Shown: piece by piece, positions 27,511 through 34,748 of the stretch
Layout of the letters: each line of letters begins with the position of its first letter
Numbering within the stretch: the stretch's first letter is position 1
Assembly: GCA_049115495.1 (NCBI GenBank)
Contig: JAGDZV010000001.1
Coordinates: 748,388-812,387 of the forward strand
Length of the DNA: 64,000 bases
Source: JACPUW01 sp049115495
GTDB taxonomy: Bacteria > Bacteroidota > Bacteroidia > CAILMK01 > JACPUW01
Direction: 5' to 3'
Notes under the pieces: model-generated
Told to the model about the DNA's origin: nothing
Database searches by the model: none
Seen by the model: only the letters and a program-made list of their open reading frames with translations
Made by a program: the position numbers and the translations under genes

Positions 27511-28467
27511 CTAGCTTTTTTCAACATTCATTTTTACGACATATCGCTTCAAAAGAGCATAACCAATAATCATTAATATAAATACGCACCCTGCCACATA
27601 AGCCTGAAGGATGGTCTTTTCAATTTGGATTAATAAAATATTTACTACAAACTGTAAAAAGCAGACTGTAAAAATCCACCAATATGCTTTGAAGTTTTTG
27701 TGGTTTGTTATCTGCTGATACAAATGTTCTCGATGCCTTTCAAAAACATTTTTACCCTTAAAGTTTCGGTGAAATAACGTGTAACCTGCATCAATTATAA
27801 AAACACTGCCAAATACCAAAAATAGGTAGAGTTTATAACCATTGAAGATTGAGAAAAATAAGTGTAATATAATCAATCCTAGAGCAATACTTCCAGTATC
27901 GCCGAGCCATGCCAATGCCTTTGTCCTAAAGTTTAAAACCAAAAAGACCATTAAAAAAACAATGGTAGACCAACCCAAGAGTTTTGTGTCGGCTTCAATC
28001 CTATCTGTTAGTACAACCAAAGAGAGTATTAAAGCAAAGGAGTAAGTTCCCACATAGCCATTGATGCCATCCATAAAGTTGAAGGCGTTTAAAAAGCCAA
28101 CGCATAAAAACAGAAGAACAGGCCCCCAATAACTATAAAAAAGCTGATGCTCCATGAGCAAAAAACTGCAAGCGACAAACTGCAGCATCAACCGCCAAAC
28201 GTAATGGACTTCAAACAAATCATCCAAGAAATTGACCACACCAAGTAGTAATAGGGCAAATAGAAAATATGAAACTTCATAGTGGAGCAAATAAGAAACG
28301 ACAGGCAAACCCAAAATCAGGCCCACACCAAAGGCATTGACTTGATTTGAACGACTCATAGCCTTCTTAAGCTTAAAAGCTTTAACGACTACGTAGTAAG
28401 TGAATCCAACAAGCGCAGGTAAAAAAATAAGCCATTCATTGTTTTGAAATTGCCAGAAGTTATTCAT
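27511..28467 (-). CDS. WecA/MraY-like polyprenyl-phosphate HexNAc-1-P transferase
   Basis: A 318-aa polytopic enzyme with about ten membrane helices. The catalytic patterns are present: LGVVNFLDDLFEVHY (D-D) near 76-90, AFNFMDGINGYVG near 128-140, LAWLGDTGSIALG near 185-197, and the loop ERHREHLYQQI near 242-252 (HxxxH type). Such enzymes start glycan assembly by moving a sugar phosphate from UDP-HexNAc onto undecaprenyl phosphate. It overlaps the upstream GT stop by one base. The locus also has a PglC-like initiating enzyme at 43067, so there may be two assembly lines. Confidence 0.9.
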   Translation of the reverse strand: MNNFWQFQNNEWLIFLPALVGFTYYVVVKAFKLKKAMSRSNQVNAFGVGLILGLPVVSYLLHYEVSYFLFALLLLGVVNFLDDLFEVHYVWRLMLQFVACSFLLMEHQLFYSYWGPVLLFLCVGFLNAFNFMDGINGYVGTYSFALILSLVVLTDRIEADTKLLGWSTIVFLMVFLVLNFRTKALAWLGDTGSIALGLIILHLFFSIFNGYKLYLFLVFGSVFIIDAGYTLFHRNFKGKNVFERHREHLYQQITNHKNFKAYWWIFTVCFLQFVVNILLIQIEKTILQAYVAGCVFILMIIGYALLKRYVVKMNVEKS

Positions 28468-29672
28468 TACGACTGCAAATCAAGCAGAATTTGCTCATAT
28501 TCTAAACCTAATTTTTCTATAGACCTATTTTGCGTTAAAAAACGAAACCCTTGCTGTCCTTTATCTGAAAGTTGAGCCTTATTTTCATCAGAAAGTATTC
28601 TTCTTATAATTGATGCCAAATCTACCGGACGTTGCGCCGGAACTCTCCAACCAATTTTTTCTATTGGCACATCAATTTCTTGTCCAGAATAAGAAGCTAA
28701 TATAGGTTTACTTAACATCATATAATCTATCCATTTGAGCCTGGAAAAGCCATATTTATACATTTCAAGGTCTTGCAACCCATCATAACAAACCCTACAT
28801 TTTTGCAATTCTAAAAGAGTAAAATCTCTGGGCATCCAACTTTTAAAGAAAACATTCTCAAGTCCTGATGCTAACTTTTTTATTCCATTTAGCAAGACAC
28901 CGGTTCCTATGATTAAAACTTTTGGTTCAAACTGATTTTCCTTTTTTAAACACCAAAGGGCATTAATTAAGGTTTCAAGGTCATTTGCTCTACTAATAGT
29001 ACCGGCATACCCAATATCGTATTCATTTTTTTCTGATTCTTGAATCTTCTCTGGAGTAAAGGCGTGTGGAATAAAGTGTACGTTGTTAATCGTGAATTCA
29101 GAAAATTCATCTTTTACATACTGGTGAATTCCTGGCTGAACAGCAATTACTTCATCAGCATTATTAAATGCAATTTTCTCAGCCTGTTTCATTCTTCTTA
29201 TAATAAGATTGTGCTGTGAATACCCACCCAACTGTTGGACACTCAATGGCCAAATGTCTTGTATCTCGAAAATATGTCTTGCACTTGGAAAAAGTTTTTT
29301 ACTCAATGGCAATAATCGAACTTGGTGCAAGGCAGGAATACTGTATACTATAGAATCAGGACTAGCGCCAGTGTAATTGTTATAAAAGCTTTTTAGTCGT
29401 TGGTTGAATCTATACCAATTAAAAATCCTAATTGGAAAGCTTTGATTTTTAAATTGAATAGAACGAAACCACTTGAATTTAACTCCTTCATGTACTTCTT
29501 CATCAATAATCTCAACACTCTTTTTCAGTAATAAATAATGACTTCCTGTAAATGAAAAAACCGTGACATTATGGCCACGGTTTGCTAAATATTTTGACAT
29601 AATGAAAGTCCTTGAATGCCAACCATAGCTACTAGGGCTAGCGTAAGGGCTTATCATCCAAATTTTTGCCAA
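28467..29672 (-). CDS. WbuB-like GT4 glycosyltransferase
   Basis: A 401-aa GT-B enzyme of the WbuB/FucNAc-transferase-like group. It starts AKIWMISPYASPSSYGWHSR. DIWPLSVQQLGGYS sits near 139-152, a pattern common in this subgroup, and VLIIGTGVLLNG near 250. The late region GFSRLKWIDYMMLSKPI takes the place of the E-x7-E motif. In O-antigen loci WbuB-like enzymes often add amino sugars such as FucNAc or diacetamido uronic acids. It sits between the acetyltransferase gene (26-base gap) and the WecA-like gene (1-base overlap), which fits a role as second transferase after WecA. Confidence 0.83.
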   Translation of the reverse strand: MAKIWMISPYASPSSYGWHSRTFIMSKYLANRGHNVTVFSFTGSHYLLLKKSVEIIDEEVHEGVKFKWFRSIQFKNQSFPIRIFNWYRFNQRLKSFYNNYTGASPDSIVYSIPALHQVRLLPLSKKLFPSARHIFEIQDIWPLSVQQLGGYSQHNLIIRRMKQAEKIAFNNADEVIAVQPGIHQYVKDEFSEFTINNVHFIPHAFTPEKIQESEKNEYDIGYAGTISRANDLETLINALWCLKKENQFEPKVLIIGTGVLLNGIKKLASGLENVFFKSWMPRDFTLLELQKCRVCYDGLQDLEMYKYGFSRLKWIDYMMLSKPILASYSGQEIDVPIEKIGWRVPAQRPVDLASIIRRILSDENKAQLSDKGQQGFRFLTQNRSIEKLGLEYEQILLDLQS

Positions 29673-29698
29673 TTGCGCTTATTCTTTGCGCAAAGAAA

Positions 29699-30274
29699 TC
29701 ATTTCTTGGTTACTCTACCATCTTTTAGCATATATATTGAATCATCACCTTCGCACTTAGCCAACCCCTCTCCATTAAACTCAAGCCTAAATCCCATTTC
29801 GCTCATCCAACCAATTTGCCTAGCTGGATTTCCAACAACAAGAGCATAGTCAGGTACAGTTTTGGTTACCACTGCCCCAGCTCCAATAAAAGCATATTTA
29901 CCAATATCATGCCCGCATACGATTGTTGCATTCGCACCAATTGACGCACCTTTTCCTACATGAGTTTTGGCGTATTCACCCCTTCTATTAACTGCACTTC
30001 TTGGGTTAATTACATTAGTAAAAACCATTGAGGGTCCTAGAAACACATCGTCATCACAAGTTACCCCAGTATATATTGATACATTATTCTGAACCTTAAC
30101 ATTATTACCCAAAACAACATTTGGAGACACCACTACATTTTGACCAAAATTGCAGCTCTCTCCTATCATGCAATTGCTCATCAAGTGGCTAAAGTGCCAA
30201 ACTTTGGTTCCTTTACCAATCGTACAGCCATCATCAATAACTGCGGTTTCATGAGCAAAAAAATCACTTTCCAT
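29699..30274 (-). CDS. WbpD/WlbB-like UDP-amino-sugar N-acetyltransferase
   Basis: A 191-aa left-handed beta-helix acetyltransferase. HETAVIDDGCTIGKGTKVWH, TNVINPRSAVNRRGEYAKT and VVGNPARQIGWMSEMG are close to WbpD/WlbB, which acetylate the 3-amino group of UDP-GlcNAc3NA (UDP-2-acetamido-3-amino-2,3-dideoxy-glucuronate). The neighbour upstream is a WbpE-like aminotransferase (11-base overlap), the standard pair. Product would be UDP-GlcNAc(3NAc)A. Confidence 0.88.
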   Translation of the reverse strand: MESDFFAHETAVIDDGCTIGKGTKVWHFSHLMSNCMIGESCNFGQNVVVSPNVVLGNNVKVQNNVSIYTGVTCDDDVFLGPSMVFTNVINPRSAVNRRGEYAKTHVGKGASIGANATIVCGHDIGKYAFIGAGAVVTKTVPDYALVVGNPARQIGWMSEMGFRLEFNGEGLAKCEGDDSIYMLKDGRVTKK

Positions 30275-31400
30275 TAGTAAAAAACTTTAATACATGTTCA
30301 ATTATGAATTCTTGCTGTTCTTCAGTCAAATTTGGACTGATTGGTAGTGAAAAAACTGTGTCGGCAAGTTTCTCAGAAACAGGAAAATGACCTTCAGGAT
30401 AACGATCGTCTAAATATGCTTTTTGCTTATGCAATGGAATTGGATAGTAAATCATGCTTGGTATATCATGACCCGCTAAATAGGATCTAATTGAATCTCT
30501 ATCAACTTCAACCAACTGCAAAGTATATTGATGGAATACATGCGTGGAAAATGCTGCGAAACTTGGAGTAATCAATTGATCAACCCCTGCAAAAGCTTCA
30601 TTATATCTTTTAGCTACCGCCAATCTTCGTTGATTGTAATCGTCTAAATGTGGCAATTTAATTCTCAATATGGCCGCTTGCATAGCATCTAACCTTGAAT
30701 TTACACCCACATAATCATGATGATATTGCTTGGTTTGCCCATGGTTTGCGGTGATTCTAAGATTTTGAGCTAGTTCATCGTCATTCGTGAAAATGGCACC
30801 GCCATCTCCGTAACAACCGAGATTTTTAGAAGGAAAAAATGAAGTGCATCCGATGTGGCCAATAGTACCTGCTTTTTCAGTGCACCCGTCCTTAAAAGTG
30901 TAATCAGCTCCAATAGCCTGAGCGGTATCTTCAATTACAAAAAGACTGTGTTCGTTTGCAATTAACATAATTTCTTCCATTGGAGCGCATTGACCAAAAA
31001 GGTGGACTGGCACAATGGCTTTGGTTTTATCGGTGATGGCTGCTTCGACTTGATCGGGCAATAAACAAAAGGTAGCAGGATCAACATCTACCAAAACGGG
31101 CTTCAAACCTAAAAGGGCAATCACTTCTGCCGTTGCTACATAGGTAAAACTGGCAGTAATAACTTCATCACCTGGCTTTAAACCCAAAGCCATCATGGCT
31201 ATTTGCAAAGCTTCGGTTCCATTGGCACAAGGGATTACATGCCTTACGCCTAAGTATTCTTCTAATTCTTTTTGAAAACCTTGAACTTCAGCCCCACCTA
31301 TAAACCGAGTTGATTCAATTACCGATTGTATTTTTTCATCGACTTGCTCTTTTATTTCTAAATATTGACTCCCAAGGTCAACCATTTGAATTGGTTTCAT
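30264..31400 (-). CDS. DegT/DnrJ/EryC1 aminotransferase, WbpE-like
   Basis: About 378 aa, a PLP-dependent sugar aminotransferase. I chose ATG 31400 (MKPIQMVDLGSQY), the family's usual start; the frame extends to 31424. The PLP-binding lysine lies in SFFPSKNLGCYGDGG near 182-196, and the substrate-binding region in ANHGQTKQYHHDYVG. WbpE/WlbC enzymes aminate the 3-keto uronic acid made by WbpB/WlbA. A -7-like box at 31422-31429 and a 22-bp palindrome at 31471-31492 lie just upstream, so a new transcript may start here. Confidence 0.9.
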   Translation of the reverse strand: MKPIQMVDLGSQYLEIKEQVDEKIQSVIESTRFIGGAEVQGFQKELEEYLGVRHVIPCANGTEALQIAMMALGLKPGDEVITASFTYVATAEVIALLGLKPVLVDVDPATFCLLPDQVEAAITDKTKAIVPVHLFGQCAPMEEIMLIANEHSLFVIEDTAQAIGADYTFKDGCTEKAGTIGHIGCTSFFPSKNLGCYGDGGAIFTNDDELAQNLRITANHGQTKQYHHDYVGVNSRLDAMQAAILRIKLPHLDDYNQRRLAVAKRYNEAFAGVDQLITPSFAAFSTHVFHQYTLQLVEVDRDSIRSYLAGHDIPSMIYYPIPLHKQKAYLDDRYPEGHFPVSEKLADTVFSLPISPNLTEEQQEFIIEHVLKFFTNGK

Positions 31401-31421
31401 ACTAAAAAATGAGTTTGAGTA

Positions 31422-31429
31422 CAAAGCTA
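31422..31429 (-). promoter_or_regulatory. Candidate -7 element for the WbpE-like gene
   Basis: The minus strand reads TAGCTTTG, an exact TAnnTTTG match, 21 bases before the ATG at 31400. No clear -33 TTTG box is seen. Confidence 0.4.
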
Positions 31430-31470
31430 GTTTCTAGTAGGCAGTTTGCAGCAGACAGTTTTGATGTGCG

Positions 31471-31492
31471 AGTTTCCAACTAGTTGGAAACT
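31471..31492. repeat. 22-bp perfect palindrome
   Basis: AGTTTCCAACT is followed directly by its exact reverse complement. It lies 42 bases upstream of the candidate -7 box, where an operator could be. It could also be the core of a dispersed repeat. Confidence 0.7.
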
Positions 31493-31783
31493 TTTGAAAC
31501 CCCACCGATCAGGGTATATTAATTTTTACAACCATAGGCTTAGCAAAACGAACTCTGCGTGCTACATGGTCAATCAAAAACATCTTAATTTTGCCTCTTA
31601 CTCCCGCCTTACCCCGCAGGTAAAGGAGCCTAGGTACCAAAAATTTTCGTACGTAGCGTTAAAAAACTTTGTGCCCTTCGTGCATCCTTTAAACCTTCGT
31701 GGTTATAATAAAACCTTTGCGAACTCTGGGCATCCTTTGGCGTGCTTTTCGTTAAGAAAAATTATCAATCCAAAAATAACGGC

Positions 31784-31866
31784 GAAGCCATATCTCGACC
31801 GTAGGCCAAATTGCAGCCGAAGGCTAAATCTCGCCCGAAGGGCAGGCATATCTGGCCGAAGGCAAA
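31784..31866. repeat. Degenerate 18-base tandem repeat
   Basis: Units begin gaagcc 31784, gtaggc 31801, gaaggc 31819, gaaggg 31837 and gaaggc 31858, with spacing 17, 18, 18 and 21 bases and an approximate consensus gaaggcnaaatctcgccc. It ends against the stop codon of the oxidoreductase gene. A 13-base core, gccgaaggcaaat (31855-31867), recurs at 59794-59806. Confidence 0.65.
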
Positions 31867-32877
31867 TCACAGCGCAGCGCCATACATCCGTTCAATAATA
31901 TCCACCACCTTCATTCCTTCAATGGCATTGGTATGGATGGTATCTTTTCCACTTAGCGTATTCACCACATTTTCAATCACATAATGATGGTTGGCAGCAC
32001 TTCCCTTAAATGGTCCGTAGTCATTGGGTGGATTGGCAATGGGCAATTGGGGCAAAGCGTAATTCTTGATATGGCAATACTCAATTTCATTCATGTATTG
32101 CCCCCCGATCTTTAATGAACCTTTTTCGCCTATCACGGTAATCGTACTTTCCAGATTTTGCTCAAAAACGGAAGTACTAAAATTTAAGACGCCGCCCCCC
32201 CTTTTTTCAAAGTCAAAAAGCACATTACCACTATCGGCAAATTGGGTGTTTTGTTGATGGTTGAAATTGAAAAGCTTGGTGTTGATATTCTTCACATCAC
32301 CAAAAACCCAATACATGATGTCAATAAAATGACTGAACTGAGTAAACAACACACCGCCATCAAGAGACTTTGTACCGCGCCAGCCGCCTTTGGTATAATA
32401 GCGTTCGTCGCGATTCCAAAAACAATCAATTTTCACTTGATAAATTTCACCAATTAAGCGCTTTGAAATGATGTCCTTAAGCCATTTAATGGGTGGTGTG
32501 TAGCGGTTTTGCTTTACCACAAAAACACTTCGATTATGACTTAGTGAAGCCGAAACTACCTGTTCACACTCGGTTTTTGTAAGCCCCATCGGTTTTTCTA
32601 TGAGTACATGATAGCCGTGCTCAATAGCCGCAATGGCTTGCGAACAATGGAAACCGTTGGGCGTGCAAATTGAAACTACATCCGCTTGAATATCAGAAAC
32701 AAAAAAGGCATCCAAACTATCAAAAGTTGGGATGCCTTTTTCTGAAATATCGAGTAATTGATTAGGGTCTGAATCTACAACAGCGGATACGCTTGTTCCT
32801 TCAAAACCTTCGATTATCGCTTTATGTCGGCGACCAATATGGCCGTAGCCAATTATGACAAAATTGAAGTTTATAAT
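31867..32877 (-). CDS. Gfo/Idh/MocA-family oxidoreductase, WbpB/WlbA-like, with a non-standard start
   Basis: A NAD(P)-dependent oxidoreductase of about 336 aa. The full family N-terminus is encoded from 32877: NFNFVIIGYGHIGRRH (Rossmann Gly motif), then VVSICTPNGFH, the hallmark EKPMGLT and GGVLFTQFSHFID. No ATG, GTG or TTG precedes the Rossmann motif; the possible starts are ATT 32877 or ATA 32874, and a TTG at 32715 would delete the cofactor-binding part. A perfect 12-bp hairpin with T tract lies inside the gene at 32702-32741. With the dehydrogenase at 61595 and the genes at 30264 and 29699 it would make UDP-GlcNAc(3NAc)A by 3-oxidation of UDP-GlcNAcA. A start-codon mutation is possible. 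Confidence 0.8.
   Translation of the reverse strand: MINFNFVIIGYGHIGRRHKAIIEGFEGTSVSAVVDSDPNQLLDISEKGIPTFDSLDAFFVSDIQADVVSICTPNGFHCSQAIAAIEHGYHVLIEKPMGLTKTECEQVVSASLSHNRSVFVVKQNRYTPPIKWLKDIISKRLIGEIYQVKIDCFWNRDERYYTKGGWRGTKSLDGGVLFTQFSHFIDIMYWVFGDVKNINTKLFNFNHQQNTQFADSGNVLFDFEKRGGGVLNFSTSVFEQNLESTITVIGEKGSLKIGGQYMNEIEYCHIKNYALPQLPIANPPNDYGPFKGSAANHHYVIENVVNTLSGKDTIHTNAIEGMKVVDIIERMYGAAL
32702..32741 (-). terminator. Terminator-like hairpin inside the oxidoreductase gene
   Basis: Perfect 12-bp arms (32702-32713 and 32730-32741) with a 16-nt loop. The second arm on the minus strand ends in a run of six T. It has the form of an intrinsic terminator in either direction, about 140-175 bases after the start of the gene. 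Confidence 0.5.
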
Positions 32878-34016
32878 GGTAAAATTTCTGCAAGTTTAGC
32901 TTTTATTCTGTTTCTATCGTCTTCGGTTAAATTACTTCCGCTTGGTAAACAAAGTCCATTTTCAAAAAGTCTCTCGCAAATGCCTTTACCATAAAATTTA
33001 GAACCTTCAAAAAAGGGCTGCATGTGCATCGGCTTCCAAAGTGGGCGTGATTCTATATTATCTTGTTCTAAGTGCAAACGAATGTCTTCACGAGTTATAC
33101 CGTTGCTTTTCCCAGGGTCAACCAAAATCGTAGTCAACCAGCGATTTGAGAAATAGCCTTCAGGCTCAGCCAATAACGAAATTCCATCAACATTTTCAAA
33201 CAGCGCTGAATAGAAATCGTACATGGCCCTGCGTGCTGCTACTCTTTTGTCAAGAACTTGCATTTGTCCCCTACCAATTCCGGCCAATACATTGCTCAAT
33301 CTATAATTATAGCCAATAGTTGAATGTTGGTAATGTGGTGCATTGTCGCGCGCTTGGGTTGCCAGAAAACGAGCTTTATCTATCCACTCTTTGTTATTGG
33401 AGGCCAAGGCACCGCCACCACTTGTGGTAATAATCTTGTTTCCATTAAAGGAAAAAACACCGAGTTCACCAAAAGAACCGCACTTCTTGCCATTGATATG
33501 ACTACCCAACGCTTCAGCAGCATCCTCTAAAATGGGGATGTTGTATTCTTTTGAAATGGCCGTAATCTCATCCATTTTGGCCGGCATACCATAAAGATGC
33601 ACCGGAATTATAGCCTTGATTCTATCCCCTTTCCCTTGAGCCTTTAAATCTTCAATGGCTTCCTTCAAGGCTGATGGATCCATATTCCATGTCTCTTCTT
33701 CTGAATCAATATAAACAGGCTCGGCACCAACATATATTATAGGGTTCGCACTTCCGCAAAAAGTAAAACTTTGGCATAGCACAAGGTCCCCCGGTTTTAC
33801 ACTAAGAAGCACCAAACCCAAATGAATAGCTCCAGTACCGCTTGTTAGCGCGGCAACATGGTCAATCTTATTACACTCCTGCAAATCTGCTTCAAAACCA
33901 TTGACATGCGGGCCTAAGGGCGCTATCCAATTGGTTTCAAAAGCTTCATTTACAAATTGTTGCTCGGTATTGCCCATGTGCGGGGAAGAGAGCCAGATTT
34001 TATCTTTTTTATTCAT
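32871..34016 (-). CDS. DegT/DnrJ/EryC1 aminotransferase, PglE-like
   Basis: A 381-aa PLP-dependent sugar aminotransferase. IWLSSPHMGNTEQQFVNEAF at the start and the PLP lysine in GVFSFNGNKIITTSGGG near 180-197 match the PglE/LegC/PerA group that aminates C4 of 4-keto-6-deoxy sugars. It is therefore the natural partner of the 4,6-dehydratase at 24402, giving UDP-QuiNAc4N (UDP-4-amino-4,6-dideoxy-GlcNAc). Its stop overlaps the likely start of the next gene, and it follows the DUF218 gene by one base. Confidence 0.9.
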   Translation of the reverse strand: MNKKDKIWLSSPHMGNTEQQFVNEAFETNWIAPLGPHVNGFEADLQECNKIDHVAALTSGTGAIHLGLVLLSVKPGDLVLCQSFTFCGSANPIIYVGAEPVYIDSEEETWNMDPSALKEAIEDLKAQGKGDRIKAIIPVHLYGMPAKMDEITAISKEYNIPILEDAAEALGSHINGKKCGSFGELGVFSFNGNKIITTSGGGALASNNKEWIDKARFLATQARDNAPHYQHSTIGYNYRLSNVLAGIGRGQMQVLDKRVAARRAMYDFYSALFENVDGISLLAEPEGYFSNRWLTTILVDPGKSNGITREDIRLHLEQDNIESRPLWKPMHMQPFFEGSKFYGKGICERLFENGLCLPSGSNLTEDDRNRIKAKLAEILPL

Positions 34017-34017
34017 A

Positions 34018-34743
34018 TTAATATTTAGCTTTAAGTAAAGCTAATCTTTCATAAATAGATTTTTGCAAAAGTCTACCTTTCCCAAAATCAAGTTTCCAAC
34101 AACGAAATGAAATATTTTCAAAGCCTATATAATCACTTGGAATAAAACAAACCCTACTAATATTAAGGCGGTTGAAATAAAACAAGGCACGACGAGCATG
34201 TCTGGCACTTGAAATTATAACTAACATACTTTCCTTTGGATGATATTTTATATAGTCATTGGCTTCTGAGCGCGTATTGTAGCTTTTATCAAGCATTTTT
34301 ATTTTAGATTTCGGCACTCCCATTCTTGCACAAAACTCAGATGTTAAATGAGCCTGTGATTTGTATCCCGGTTTACTATGGCCTGAACAAATTAAAGTAA
34401 CATCACCCTTTAACATTTTAAACGTTTCGACTGCTATAATAGCTCTGCGAATTTGTGTGCAAGTAAGTTGCGAAAGCCAATGTTTGTTCTTGTAAGCTCT
34501 ACCTGCGCCGAGAATTAAAATGTTTATTGGAACCGTTAATTCATCCCATGATTTTTGGAATAAACTAGTTTTTATTGGCTGCTCAAGCCGGTTAATACTT
34601 AATTCTGCAAAAGGACTAACATAAACAATCACGAAAGCTAAACAAGATATTACTCCAATAGTGATGTCTTTTGAGTATAAAAAGTAACCAACTATTAAAA
34701 TAAAAATATTATTAACTGTAACCCATTTAGCTAAAAACTGCAA
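34018..34743 (-). CDS. DUF218 (YdcF/SanA/ElyC-like) membrane protein
   Basis: A 241-aa protein with two N-terminal membrane helices (about residues 8-26 and 28-46). The DUF218 domain starts at INILILGAGRAYKNKHW near 75 and continues with ICSGHSKPGY and DKSYNTRSEANDYI near 152-165, and VIISSARHARRALFYF near 174-189. ElyC and SanA relatives act in envelope or carrier-lipid metabolism in other bacteria; the exact reaction is not known. It lies five bases after the MBL-Rieske gene. Confidence 0.83.
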   Translation of the reverse strand: MQFLAKWVTVNNIFILIVGYFLYSKDITIGVISCLAFVIVYVSPFAELSINRLEQPIKTSLFQKSWDELTVPINILILGAGRAYKNKHWLSQLTCTQIRRAIIAVETFKMLKGDVTLICSGHSKPGYKSQAHLTSEFCARMGVPKSKIKMLDKSYNTRSEANDYIKYHPKESMLVIISSARHARRALFYFNRLNISRVCFIPSDYIGFENISFRCWKLDFGKGRLLQKSIYERLALLKAKY

Positions 34744-34748
34744 AATAA

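Larger units (their letters stand above)
31401..31866. other. Intergenic region with palindrome and degenerate repeats
   Basis: A 466-base gap inside the locus without a credible gene. It holds a candidate -7 box (31422-31429), a 22-bp perfect palindrome (31471-31492), a stretch of degenerate ctttgtg/cttcgtg words (about 31660-31750) and an 18-base tandem repeat of gaaggc-type units (31784-31866). Confidence 0.7.

Noticed and set aside
31446..31898. 150-codon plus-strand open frame
   Set aside because: It spans the palindrome and degenerate repeats and overlaps the 3' end of the oxidoreductase gene on the other strand. Its composition is not protein-like and it shows no domain.
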